Assembly: GCA_020444545.1 (NCBI GenBank)
Contig: JAHLKT010000008.1
Span: 164,253 to 228,252, forward strand
Reading direction: 5' to 3'
From: Desulfarculaceae bacterium
GTDB taxonomy: Bacteria; Desulfobacterota; Desulfarculia; Desulfarculales; Desulfarculaceae
Length of the DNA stretch: 64,000 bases
Position numbers and translations under genes: made by a program. Below the pieces are notes generated by a model that was not told the DNA's origin, made no database searches, and saw only the letters and a list, made by a program, of their open reading frames with translations. Shown one piece after another: positions 17,591 through 25,962 of the stretch; positions within the stretch are counted from its first letter, which is position 1, and every line of letters begins with the position of its first letter.

Positions 17591-17738
17591 TAGAGGTTCC
17601 TCCTCTTCTTTCTCTAAGGGTTGGCTTACGCCCCCTCTCAATAGAACCTGTCCTTTTTTTGTTGAGCACCGACCCTCCCAGTTGCCGGCGCTTTTATATA
17701 TGTCAAGAGCCGGGCGGGCGGGCCGCCCAGCTACGTTA

Positions 17739-19295
17739 TTAGCGCAGGGTCACCCCGCTGCCGCGCAGGCGCCAACGGGAGAGGGTCTTCTCGATGTAGA
17801 CGGCGTCCGGGCCGGCCACGCCGGCGGGCCGGGGCTCGCCATACTCGATGTCCTCGTCTTCATCGTACTCGTCGAGGTCCAAAACATGGGCCATGCGCTC
17901 CTCGCGCCGCTTGGCGCGCAGGGCTTGCAGCTCGGCAAGCTCGGCCTCCTTGGCCGCGGCGCGCTCGGCCTCGGCCGCGGCCGCCTTGGCCAGCTCTGCC
18001 GCCTTGGCTTCCTCGGCTGCCTTCTTGGCAGCCTCGGCCTCGGCCTTCTTGGCCGTCTCGGCGTCGGCCTTGCTCTTGGCTGCCGCCTCGGCCTTGGCCT
18101 TGGCGTCGGCTTCGGCGTCGGCCGCCGGAGCGGGCTTGGCCTCGGCCGCCGGAGCGGCGGGGGCCGCAGCCGGAGCAGCGGGGGCCGGCTTGGGCGCGGC
18201 CGGCTTGGCCGCCGGCTTGGCCGCCGGCTTGGGCGCGGCCGGAGCGGCGGCGGGCTTGGGCGCGGCCGCCTTCTTCTCCTTGGGCTTGGCGCCGGGGATC
18301 AGGGCCGCCTTGGGGCGGTCGGTCTTGGCACGCTCGGCCGCCGGGGCGCGCTCGGCCAGCAGGCCGTCGACGATGCCCTTCATCAGCTTGACCGTCTCGG
18401 GGTGCCTGAGCAGCAGGATGTCGGAGCCGGCCAGCAGGCAGGCCACCGCGGCGGCGGTCTCCATGAGGTAGCCGCGCTTCATGGCGTCGCCCAGCTCGGG
18501 CGCTTCCTCGCTGCTCTGCTGGGCCTCCTTGGACTTCCAAACCTCGTTGCCCACGTTGTTGATCATGGGCAGGATCAGCTTGTCGTCCTCCTGGACCAGG
18601 GCGGCGGCGCGGATGCGCTCCATCACCGAGTAGCCGTACTCCATGCCGTAGCCCAGGCCGCCGGTGGTGGGGTCGATGACCAGCTTGTCCAGGGGCACGC
18701 CCAGGTTGCCCAACAGGATGTTGAGCTGCTTGGCCAGGTTCACGTCGATGGGGCTGGAGGAGATGAGCGACTGCTGGTAAGCCAGGGCCGCCGCGCCAAC
18801 CTGCTTGTGGTTGTCCTCGTCCACCGGGCCCAGCAAGAGGTTCTTGCCGGTGTGATCCTCGGCGATCTTCTTGAGCACCTCGGCGTCCTTGGCCGCGTTG
18901 GCGCTGCCCCAAACGATGACCGGCACGTCGACCGCGCCCAGCACCTTGCCCACGACCTCGGAGGCCGCTTCGGGCGAGGCGTCATCGCCGTTGGGGTCGG
19001 TGGATTTCAGCTGCACCACGATGGCGTCGGCGCCGAACTCCTCCACGTTTTTCTTGGCCCAGGCGGCGGGATCGGCCAGCACGTCCCCAAAGGGGGCCTT
19101 GGCCGCCTCGGGCCAATCCACAGGCTCGGTGTCCCACACCTCCATGGCGATTATGGGCTTGGCCGGCATTTGGCCTTCCCACGTGTGGAAGGGATAACAG
19201 GTTTCACCGCCCACGGTGATTGCCTTGTCACCCTTGCCCAGCGTCACCTTCTCGATGGCGCCGGAATATTTTATGGTTGGTATCTCAAAGGCCAC
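17739..19295 (-). CDS. acsD: Corrinoid/iron-sulfur protein, small (delta) subunit with long linker and shared C-terminal tail
   Basis: Small subunit of the corrinoid Fe-S protein. Residues 1-310 (begins MAFEIPTIKYSGAIEKVTLG; contains DPTTGGLGYGMEY) form the TIM-barrel of the CdhD/AcsD family, usually about 310-320 residues. Here a further 200 follow: a Pro/Ala/Lys stretch, then a long Ala/Lys/Glu run probably helical, a short DEYDEDED acidic patch and a 34-residue tail (485-518) nearly identical to the AcsE tail. I chose GTG at 19295 because GGAGGGAG lies five bases before it; a TTG at 19310 overlaps that site. First structural gene of the operon after cooC. Confidence 0.94.
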   Translation of the reverse strand: MAFEIPTIKYSGAIEKVTLGKGDKAITVGGETCYPFHTWEGQMPAKPIIAMEVWDTEPVDWPEAAKAPFGDVLADPAAWAKKNVEEFGADAIVVQLKSTDPNGDDASPEAASEVVGKVLGAVDVPVIVWGSANAAKDAEVLKKIAEDHTGKNLLLGPVDEDNHKQVGAAALAYQQSLISSSPIDVNLAKQLNILLGNLGVPLDKLVIDPTTGGLGYGMEYGYSVMERIRAAALVQEDDKLILPMINNVGNEVWKSKEAQQSSEEAPELGDAMKRGYLMETAAAVACLLAGSDILLLRHPETVKLMKGIVDGLLAERAPAAERAKTDRPKAALIPGAKPKEKKAAAPKPAAAPAAPKPAAKPAAKPAAPKPAPAAPAAAPAAPAAEAKPAPAADAEADAKAKAEAAAKSKADAETAKKAEAEAAKKAAEEAKAAELAKAAAAEAERAAAKEAELAELQALRAKRREERMAHVLDLDEYDEDEDIEYGEPRPAGVAGPDAVYIEKTLSRWRLRGSGVTLR

Positions 19296-19631
19296 GGCAA
19301 CTCCCTCCAACAGCCACGGGGACAGGGCAATCCCCTGTGAGTGGATATCGGGTTTACTGGCAAACCCTTGTCTAGCGCCCTTTCGCCCCTATGGGCGGGG
19401 ACCCGGCAAAGCCTAGGCTCCCCATGTCCCAATAGACGAATCAGGCACCTTGTGAGTAACGGTACAATGGCCCGCCAAAAAAATTTGGCACGGGCCAACT
19501 ACTATCTAGGTGTAAGCGCATACCACCCTAGGCCAAACGCTATACCCTGTCAAGAAAAAACGCATAACCATCTGTAATCCTTCACCAGAGCGGTCAATTT
19601 GCCCTGCCAGACCGCTAGGATTTCGATCGGT
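19296..19631. other. cooC-acsD intergenic region (336 bp)
   Basis: No gene seen. It holds a hairpin near the cooC stop (AGCGGTC 19589-19595 / GACCGCT 19610-19616) without a T run and a weak candidate promoter. The long leader suggests that the acs genes may have their own regulated promoter rather than depending only on cooC. Confidence 0.5.
19525..19553 (-). promoter_or_regulatory. Candidate promoter for the acs genes
   Basis: On the - strand a perfect TTGACA (19548-19553), 17-bp spacer and a poor TAGGGT -10 (19525-19530). The -35 is good, but the -10 matches only three of six positions, so an activator would be needed if it is real. Confidence 0.25.
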
Positions 19632-20378
19632 CTATGCAAGCACCTTGTCAAAGGCCGCGAAAGCCGCCGCGATGGAGGGGCTGTCGTCCGGCAATTGACT
19701 GGTAGGCTGGCCCTTTAGGTCGTATTCGGCCAGCTGGGGATCGTCCGGAATGACCGCCAGCAAATTAAGGCCCATGTCCTTGGCCGCCTGCAAAAGCTCC
19801 TCGGCGGGCTCGCCGCGCACCATGGTGAGCAGCAGATAGGCCTCGCCCTGGAGCACATTCATTTCCTTGGCCAGCTCGGCCACCCGCTGGGCCGCCTGCA
19901 AGGAGCGGCGGCTGGGGTCGCTGATGACCAGGAGCATGTCCACCCGCTGGGTGGTCACCCGGCTGATGTGCTCCATGCCGGCCTCGTTGTCCACCACCAG
20001 GTAGTCGTAGTTGTCGGCCAGCTTGTCCATGCACTCGGTGAGCAGATGGTTGGCCGCGCAATAGCAGCCCGCGCCCTCGGGACGGCCCATGGCGATGAGG
20101 TCGTAGCCCTTGGTCTCGGCCAGGCACTGGTTGACCCGCATCTCGATGAAAAGATTCTTGGTCATGCCCTCGGACTGGCCCTTTTTCATGTCTTCGCGGG
20201 CGTCGCCCAGGGTGCCGTCGAGCTCGAGGCCAAGCACTTCGTTGAAATTACTGTTGGAATCGGCGTCGACCGCCAGCACGGGCGACTTGCCGTGCTCCAC
20301 CAGCCAGCGCACCAAAAACCCGGCGACGGTGGTTTTGCCCACCCCGCCCTTGCCAGCCACAGCGATCACGTAGGACAA
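19632..20378 (-). CDS. cooC: CooC/AcsF-type nickel-insertion ATPase
   Basis: P-loop ATPase of the MinD/CooC group, required to load nickel into CO dehydrogenase or acetyl-CoA synthase. The deviant Walker A GKGGVGKTT is at residues 9-17; the metal-binding CxC is GCYC (Cys105, Cys107), the hallmark that separates CooC from other MinD relatives. 248 residues, standard. The start is TTG at 20378 with GGGAGAG seven bases upstream; the next in-frame ATG would remove the P-loop. It is first in the acs cluster and divergent from dnaA. Confidence 0.92.
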   Translation of the reverse strand: MSYVIAVAGKGGVGKTTVAGFLVRWLVEHGKSPVLAVDADSNSNFNEVLGLELDGTLGDAREDMKKGQSEGMTKNLFIEMRVNQCLAETKGYDLIAMGRPEGAGCYCAANHLLTECMDKLADNYDYLVVDNEAGMEHISRVTTQRVDMLLVISDPSRRSLQAAQRVAELAKEMNVLQGEAYLLLTMVRGEPAEELLQAAKDMGLNLLAVIPDDPQLAEYDLKGQPTSQLPDDSPSIAAAFAAFDKVLA

Positions 20379-20497
20379 GGCGATCTCTCCCTGTTTTGGT
20401 TCCTAAGCTATAGGTAACACCAGCAAAACTATGCCAGGCGTTGCAATGTGTCAAGGTAATTCACCTAAGGCCCCGGCAACCTGTGAAATTTTTGTGG

Positions 20498-20527
20498 TTG
20501 CATGGGGTGGGGGAGTGTCCTTATAGT
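20498..20527 (+). promoter_or_regulatory. Candidate dnaA promoter
   Basis: TTGCAT (20498-20503), 18-bp spacer and a good TATAGT -10 (20522-20527), leaving a leader of about 120 bases before the dnaA start. The -35 is weak. The region upstream (20450-20490) holds an imperfect TTCAC...GTGAA inverted repeat. Confidence 0.4.
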
Positions 20528-20652
20528 GGGATATCAACGGCGAAACTCACGGCTTGTATAAAGCAGGGCGTCATGGCGCGCGTCCAGTGGGGTGATGCGT
20601 TCGGGTCCGCTAGTCGTTGTTTAATAACATATTGATTTTTAAAGAGGTTATT

Positions 20653-21975
20653 TTGCCGGATCACGATTTGTGGCCTGGTGTGGCCAGGCATTTGCGCGCT
20701 CAGGTGACGCCCCAAGAGTACGATACCTGGTTCGCTCCGCTCAGCATGCGTCTGGAAGAGCAGCAGGCGGTATTCACAGTACCCAACCGCTTTTTCGCGG
20801 ATTGGATCGGCGACCGCTACGGCGCCATTTTGGGCGAGGCCCTGAGCATGGTCTCCGGCCAGCCCCTGGAGACCGCCTTTGAGGTGGCCCAGGCCAAGCC
20901 CGCCCCCCCCGTGAACAACCAGGCCGCGGCCCCTCCCCAGCCCTCGGGGCTCAGCCTGAATCCGGCCTATGTTTTCGAATCCTTCGTGGTGGGCCCCTGC
21001 AACGAGCTGGCCCACGCGGCCAGCCAGGCCGTGGCCGAAAATCCGGGCCGCCAGTACAACCCCCTTATGATTTTCGGGGGCTCGGGCCTGGGAAAGACCC
21101 ACCTGGTGAGCGCGGTGGGCAACTTCATGGCCGGGCACGACGCGGCCAACCGGATCCACTACACCAGCTCCGAGGCCTACTCCAACGAGCTGATCCAGGC
21201 GGTGCGCTTCGACGGCATCCAGACCTTCCGCGACAAGTACCGCATGGTCGATTGCCTGGTCATCGAGGACATACAGTTCCTCTCCGGCCGGGAGCGCACC
21301 CAGGAGGAGTTTTTCCACACCTTCGAGGCGCTGTTCCAGGCGGGCAAGCAGATCGTATTGACCAGCGACAAGCTGCCCCGGGACATCCCCGGTCTGGCCG
21401 GCCGCCTGCGCACCCGCTTCGAGTGGGGCCTGTTGGCCGACCTGCAAACCCCGGACACCGAGACCAAGATCGCCATCCTGCAGCGCAAGGCCGCGGACCG
21501 GCACCTGCCCCTGTCGCGCCAAGTGGCATCCTACCTGGCCAAGCAGCCCGAGAGCTCGGTGCGCATCCTGGAGGGCTACCTCAATCGGCTCATGGCCGTG
21601 AGCCAACTGCGGGGCCGCGAGGCGGACCTGGAGCTGGCCCGCCAGGTGGTGGGGCCCCTGGCCAACGAGCGTCAGGTGAGCGTGGAGGAAGTCTTCCGCG
21701 CGGTGGCCGCTCACTACGGGCTCAAGGTCTCGGACCTGAAAAGCGCGCGCAAGAGCCGCGACATCAGCCGCCCCCGCCAGGTGGCCATGTACCTGGCCCG
21801 CCGCCTGACCAACCTCTCCTTCCCGGACATCGGCAAGGCCCTGGGCGGCAAGGACCACTCCACCGTGGTCAAGGGCGTGCAGCGGGTGGAGAGCCTCATG
21901 GCCCAGGACCCGGAGCTTACCGACACGGTGCGCGCGGTGGAAAACGCGGTGCGCTCGGGGAGACAGAGGGACTAG
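20653..21975 (+). CDS. dnaA: Chromosomal replication initiator protein DnaA
   Basis: Binds DnaA boxes and opens the origin. 440 residues from TTG 20653, which has AGAGG five bases before it and gives the usual N-terminus (LPDHDLWPGVARHL); an upstream in-frame TTG at 20617 is possible. Domain I is followed by a short Pro/Ala-rich domain II (about 80-100). The AAA+ domain has Walker A GGSGLGKT at 142-149 and Walker B ending at Asp206. The domain IV signature LGGKDHS is at 397-403. Divergent from the acs cluster and followed by the candidate origin, then dnaN. Confidence 0.97.
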   Translation: MPDHDLWPGVARHLRAQVTPQEYDTWFAPLSMRLEEQQAVFTVPNRFFADWIGDRYGAILGEALSMVSGQPLETAFEVAQAKPAPPVNNQAAAPPQPSGLSLNPAYVFESFVVGPCNELAHAASQAVAENPGRQYNPLMIFGGSGLGKTHLVSAVGNFMAGHDAANRIHYTSSEAYSNELIQAVRFDGIQTFRDKYRMVDCLVIEDIQFLSGRERTQEEFFHTFEALFQAGKQIVLTSDKLPRDIPGLAGRLRTRFEWGLLADLQTPDTETKIAILQRKAADRHLPLSRQVASYLAKQPESSVRILEGYLNRLMAVSQLRGREADLELARQVVGPLANERQVSVEEVFRAVAAHYGLKVSDLKSARKSRDISRPRQVAMYLARRLTNLSFPDIGKALGGKDHSTVVKGVQRVESLMAQDPELTDTVRAVENAVRSGRQRD

Positions 21976-22672
21976 GCGGTGGCCTGGCGGTGGAAAAAGG
22001 CGGGCAAGGCGGCCGGAGTGGTGGAGAAGCGGAAAGCGAGCGGAGCGGAGGGTGTAGAAATTTTCAGTGCCGGATCAGCTTCTTGAGAGGGTTTTCCACT
22101 TTTCCTCCGGGCTCTATGTATTACTGTTACCTTTATAAATCTAGAGTAATAATTCCGTCGTCTTGTGGTTCGGCTCCACCGTATTTGGCTCCCGGGCCGT
22201 GCCGGAGCGGGGCGGGGATGATATATAAAACGAGGCCCTGGTAGAGGGTCGCGGCCGTGGGCAGGGGGTTTGAGTAAAAAGGCAAAGGCCTGGGGGAGGC
22301 TCCAGGGGTTCACTTTGCTCCCCCCGCCTCGCCAGGTAAGGACCTCCGGGGTCCAAGAGATCAAATAACCCGTAAATATATGGGTATTCTCTCATTTCCC
22401 CGCAGGCATCCCCCGGTGATGTTCTGTGAATGAATTGTTCCTAATCGTTATTTTTTGATCAATTCTTCGCGGTAAGGTCTTGTTCTTGTTTCTTTTATTT
22501 TAAATGGTCCAGTATTCACATAAAGGTAGGTATTTTAGGGGCCGGTGAATTGCGGCTCATTTCAGGGGGGCGGCTGATAGGCGTGGGATGGGGCGTGTTT
22601 AGCTTGCCCTGGCCGCGCCAGTTGGGTTAAGGTAACCAGAGTCCTATATCCTTTGTCAGAGGTGATAGATAG
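21976..22672. other. Candidate chromosomal replication origin (dnaA-dnaN intergenic)
   Basis: This 697-bp space between dnaA and dnaN has no supported gene. Two near-consensus DnaA boxes with one mismatch to TTATNCACA lie at 22425-22433 (reverse strand, TCATTCACA) and 22512-22520 (GTATTCACA), facing each other around an AT-rich stretch (22430-22510, including GTTATTTTTTGATC) that could be the unwinding element. A weaker box is at 22092-22100. Gene direction switches around here: the acs operon runs left and dnaA/dnaN run right. Position and content support an origin; box quality is modest. Confidence 0.5.
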
Positions 22673-23788
22673 ATGGAGCTAACCGTTCGCAAAGAAGAGT
22701 TGGTCAAGGGGCTGGCTAAGTCCCAGTCTGTGGTCGAGCGCCGCACCTCCATGCCCATCCTGTCCAACGTGCTCTTGGAGGCCGAGGGGGAAAACCTCAC
22801 CGTGGCCGCCACGGACCTGGAAACCAGCTTCCAGGGCATCTGCTCCGCCCGGGTGAGCAAACCCGGCAAGGTGACCGTCCCGGCCCGCAAGCTTTATGAG
22901 ATCGTCAAAGAGCTGCCCGCAGAGGAGATCTACCTCAAGGACAAGGACAACAACTACCTCCACATCTCCGCCGGACGGGCCAGCTTCAATCTGGTGGGGC
23001 TCTCCGCCGAGGACTTCCCCAACCTGCCCCAGGTGGAGGACATGCCTTCGCTGTCCATCGCCGGGGAGGTGCTGGCCGAGATGGTGGAAAAGACCATCTT
23101 CTCCATCTCCCAGGAAGACACCCGCTTCAACCTGGCCGGGCTCTACGTGCAAAAGCGCAAGAGCGACGGCGAGGAGTATCTGCGCTTCGTTTCCACCGAC
23201 GGCCACCGCCTTTCCCTGGTGGACCGCTCCCTGGAGGGACTGGAGGGCTTCGCCCTGGACGGCGGGGTGATCATCCCCCGCAAGGGCGTGTCCGAGATGC
23301 GCAAGATGGCCGAGGACGCGGAGAGCGTATCCCTGGGGCTCAACCAGAACTACGCCACCCTGGCCTTGGACGGGGCCAAACTGATCCTGCGCATGCAGGA
23401 GGGCTCCTTCCCGGACTACGAGGTGGTGATCCCCAAGCTGAGCAAGAAGAACGTGGTGGTCAACCGCCAGGCCTTCTCCGACGTGCTTCGGCGCGTGGCC
23501 ATCCTGGCCACCGATCGCTTCCAGGGCGTGAAGCTGGACTTCAAGGAAGGCCTCCTCGAGGTGGTGAGCCAGAACCCGGATCTGGGCGAGGCGCGCGAGG
23601 CCCTGGAGGTGGACTACGACGGCGACGCCCTGAGCGTGGGCTTCAACGCCCGCTACTTCCTGGATCTCTGCGCGGCCATGAAGAGCGAAGAGATCACCCT
23701 GGGCTTCGTGGACGAGCAGCACCCCTGTTTGATCAAGGGCGAGGCCGATCAGGGCTTCCTCAGCGTGATCATGCCCATGCGCCTGTAG
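22673..23788 (+). CDS. dnaN: DNA polymerase III beta sliding clamp
   Basis: Ring-shaped processivity factor of the replicase. 371 residues in the three-domain clamp pattern (starts MELTVRKEELVKGLAKSQ; TDGHRLSLV around residue 180; ends GEADQGFLSVIMPMRL, the conserved C-terminal MPMRL). GAGGTGAT provides the ribosome site. recF does not follow; a hydrolase gene does, after a terminator. Standard length and no unusual features. Confidence 0.97.
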   Translation: MELTVRKEELVKGLAKSQSVVERRTSMPILSNVLLEAEGENLTVAATDLETSFQGICSARVSKPGKVTVPARKLYEIVKELPAEEIYLKDKDNNYLHISAGRASFNLVGLSAEDFPNLPQVEDMPSLSIAGEVLAEMVEKTIFSISQEDTRFNLAGLYVQKRKSDGEEYLRFVSTDGHRLSLVDRSLEGLEGFALDGGVIIPRKGVSEMRKMAEDAESVSLGLNQNYATLALDGAKLILRMQEGSFPDYEVVIPKLSKKNVVVNRQAFSDVLRRVAILATDRFQGVKLDFKEGLLEVVSQNPDLGEAREALEVDYDGDALSVGFNARYFLDLCAAMKSEEITLGFVDEQHPCLIKGEADQGFLSVIMPMRL

Positions 23789-23812
23789 GGCGGCTTAATT
23801 CAGAGAAAAACG

Positions 23813-23845
23813 GCGGGGCTCCAAGCGGGGCCCCGCTTCTTTTTG
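23813..23845 (+). terminator. Rho-independent terminator after dnaN
   Basis: Stem GCGGGGC / GCCCCGC (23813-23819 with 23830-23836), alternative nested palindrome AGCGGGGCCCCGCT, followed by TTCTTTTT. Confidence 0.82.
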
Positions 23846-23868
23846 AGCAATACCAGCAAGAGGTTCCC

Positions 23869-24678
23869 ATGCCCTTCGCAAAAGCCAACGGCATAGAGCT
23901 TTACTACGAGACCGGGGGAAGCGGCCCCAGGATGCTGTTCATCGGCGGCACCGCCGGGGATCTGCGCCTCAAGCCCGGCCCCCTGGAATGGCCCTGGAGC
24001 GATAGCTTCCAGGTGTTGGCCTTTGACCAGCGGGGACAGGGCCAGAGCGCCAAGCCGGACGATCCCTACAGCATGGCCATGTACGCCGAAGACGCCTTCG
24101 GCCTCATGGAGGCGCTGGAATGGGGCCCCTGTCCGGTGGTGGGCTACTCCTTCGGGGGCATGGTGGCCCAGGAGCTGGCCATCCGGCACCCCGAGCGGCT
24201 CAGCGCTCTGGTGCTTTGCTCCACCACCAGCGGGGGCTCAGGCGGCTCGTCCTATCCCCTGCACGAGGTATTTAGCCTGCCCCTGGAGCAGCTCGTGGCG
24301 CGCATGCTGGAACAGACCGACCGGCGCCACGACAAGGCCTGGCAGGAGGCGCACCCCGAGCAGTGGCAAGAGCTGGTCAAGCTGACCACCGGCCGCATGA
24401 GCCTGGCGGTTCAGGACCCGGCGGGGGCCTTGGGCCTGGAGCGGCAGCTGGAGGCGCGCAAGCACCACGACACCTACCAGCGCCTGGGGGGCATCGAGCT
24501 GCCCACCCTGGTCTGCGGGGGGCGCTTTGACGGAGTGGCCGATCCATCGGCCCAGCAGGCCATGGCCGAGGCCATCCCCGGGGCCAAGTTCATGTCCTTC
24601 GATGGAGGGCACCAGTTCTTCTTGGAAGACCCTACCGCCTTTGGAGCCATGGTGGATTTCATGAAGGCGGCTTCCTAG
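23869..24678 (+). CDS. Alpha/beta hydrolase
   Basis: 269 residues. It shows the alpha/beta-hydrolase layout: an N-terminal YYETGGSGP strand-turn, nucleophile elbow GYSFGGM (Ser at about residue 92), acid in VCGGRFDGVADP and catalytic His in FDGGHQFF near the C-terminus. Similar to the 3-oxoadipate enol-lactonase/esterase type, but the substrate cannot be told. No signal peptide, so cytoplasmic. AGAGG precedes the ATG. A second hydrolase of the same subfamily is found at 44946. Confidence 0.85.
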   Translation: MPFAKANGIELYYETGGSGPRMLFIGGTAGDLRLKPGPLEWPWSDSFQVLAFDQRGQGQSAKPDDPYSMAMYAEDAFGLMEALEWGPCPVVGYSFGGMVAQELAIRHPERLSALVLCSTTSGGSGGSSYPLHEVFSLPLEQLVARMLEQTDRRHDKAWQEAHPEQWQELVKLTTGRMSLAVQDPAGALGLERQLEARKHHDTYQRLGGIELPTLVCGGRFDGVADPSAQQAMAEAIPGAKFMSFDGGHQFFLEDPTAFGAMVDFMKAAS

Positions 24679-24755
24679 CGGCGGGCTGAGCGAAAGCATC
24701 CTTGTCCGGGGGTGTCCCGTGGGGGCGCTCCCGGCTTTTTTGGGCCACAATTTAT

Positions 24756-24794
24756 TTGACAAGTTTGTTGTCATTATGACAATACTGTTGTCAT
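24756..24794. promoter_or_regulatory. Tandem operator with embedded promoter of the MarR-family gene
   Basis: Two 19-bp palindromes one base apart: TTGACAA-5 nt-TTGTCAT (24756-24774, one arm mismatch) and ATGACAA-TACTG-TTGTCAT (24776-24794, perfect). They repeat with a 20-bp period, two helical turns. The junction itself forms a 15-bp palindrome (24768-24782). The first arm contains TTGACA, a -35 with GACAAT as -10 at 16 bp. The natural ligand is the MarR protein encoded 57 bases downstream. Confidence 0.75.
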
Positions 24795-24850
24795 AAATCG
24801 AAAGGGCGCGGGATGAAGCATTCAGCCAGTTGCATGCAGGCGGAGCGGCC

Positions 24851-25321
24851 ATGAGCCGGCGGGTGAACGCCACGGGGCGCGAGCTGCACGATCTGTTCGA
24901 GGAGGTCTTTCACTTGCAGGCCGTTTTGGCCACGGTGGTGGACCTGGTGCACGAGGAGGCCGGGCTGGGCTCGCCCCAAAAGAAGGTGGCCGAGATACTG
25001 GCCCGGCGGGGGCCTTCCACCGTGCCAGAGGTGGCCGCCGAGATGGAGGTCTCGCGCCAGTTCGTGCAGACGGTGTGCAACCGCCTGGAGGAGCAAGGTC
25101 TCATCGTCTTCGGCCCCAACCCCCGCCACAAGCGCTCCCGCCTGGCCGCGCTGAGCGAGGCGGGCCGGGCCACCCTGGATGAGGTGTGGCAACGCGAGGG
25201 GGAGATCATCAAACAGGCCATGCCCAAGGTGGCGCGGGAGCCGGTGCTCTCGGCCACCGATACCCTGCGCCTTTTGGCCGAGAGCCTGCGAGGGGCGCTG
25301 GCCGACAAGCGACTGACCTGA
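24851..25321 (+). CDS. MarR-family winged-helix transcriptional regulator
   Basis: 156 residues. The winged helix-turn-helix spans about 45-110: GPSTVPEVAAEMEVSRQFVQTVCNRLEEQGL, then the wing NPRHKRSRLAAL. Flanking helices would make the dimer interface. ATG at 24851 follows GGCGGAGCGG; an in-frame start seven codons earlier lacks a site. It is likely to repress itself through the tandem palindromes upstream and may control the following methyltransferase and DUF3089 genes on the same strand. The inducing ligand is unknown. Confidence 0.88.
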   Translation: MSRRVNATGRELHDLFEEVFHLQAVLATVVDLVHEEAGLGSPQKKVAEILARRGPSTVPEVAAEMEVSRQFVQTVCNRLEEQGLIVFGPNPRHKRSRLAALSEAGRATLDEVWQREGEIIKQAMPKVAREPVLSATDTLRLLAESLRGALADKRLT

Positions 25322-25350
25322 GCGCCGGCGGGCTGCGAAAGGACCGGATC

Positions 25351-25911
25351 ATGGACAACACCCACGTTTGCCCCTGGTGGCTGGCCTACACCTTTGACAA
25401 TCCCCTGCGCCGCCTGGTGCACGACCCGGCCAAGCTGTTCGGGCCTTACCTCGGGCCGGGCGGGAAAGCGGCGGACATCGGCTGCGGCATGGGCTATTTC
25501 AGCCTGGGGCTGGCCCGCCTGGTGGGGCCCACGGGGCGGGTCTACTCCCTGGACTTGCAAGAGCAGATGCTCAATAAGGTGCGCTCGCGGGCAAAGCGGG
25601 CCGGCCTGGGCGAGCGCATCGATACGCGGCTGGTGACCCCCGGCAGCCTGGGCGGCGAGGAACTGGCCGGTCGGCTGGATCTGGTGCTGACCTTCTGGAT
25701 GCTGCACGAGGTGCCGGACCAGGAAAGCTTCATGGCCCAGGTAAAACAATTGATCAAGCCGGGCGGGGTGTGGTTCCTGGCTGAGCCGCGTATGCACGTT
25801 TCGGCCGAAGATTACGCGGCTTCCCTGGACAAGGCGCGCTCGGCGGGTTACAAGCCATTGGCAGAGCCCAAGGTGGCCATGTCGCGGGCCACGGTTCTCG
25901 AGGTGTTATAG
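25351..25911 (+). CDS. Class I SAM-dependent methyltransferase
   Basis: 186 residues. The SAM-binding motif I ADIGCGMGYFSLGLA (residues about 38-52) and motif II VYSLDLQEQML are clear, with motif IV-like LVLTFWMLHEV and post-motif IKPGGVWFLAEP. Related to UbiE/Methyltransf_11-type enzymes; the substrate is unknown. The N-terminus carries CPWWLAYTFDNPLRRL, seen in a subfamily of such proteins. ATG at 25351 has AAAGGA upstream; 29 bases after the MarR gene, probably the same transcript. Confidence 0.82.
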   Translation: MDNTHVCPWWLAYTFDNPLRRLVHDPAKLFGPYLGPGGKAADIGCGMGYFSLGLARLVGPTGRVYSLDLQEQMLNKVRSRAKRAGLGERIDTRLVTPGSLGGEELAGRLDLVLTFWMLHEVPDQESFMAQVKQLIKPGGVWFLAEPRMHVSAEDYAASLDKARSAGYKPLAEPKVAMSRATVLEVL

Positions 25912-25962
25912 TAACGCCTTCTGCCGAACCCAACCTGAACCGCACGCACGGAAAGGGGAGCC

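Noticed and set aside
13295..17593. Very long open frames on the + strand opposite acsB and cooS (over 690 codons each)
   Set aside because: They are exact antisense shadows of well-identified genes; their translations are His/Gly/Val/Leu-rich with no family motifs, as expected from high-GC third-position bias.
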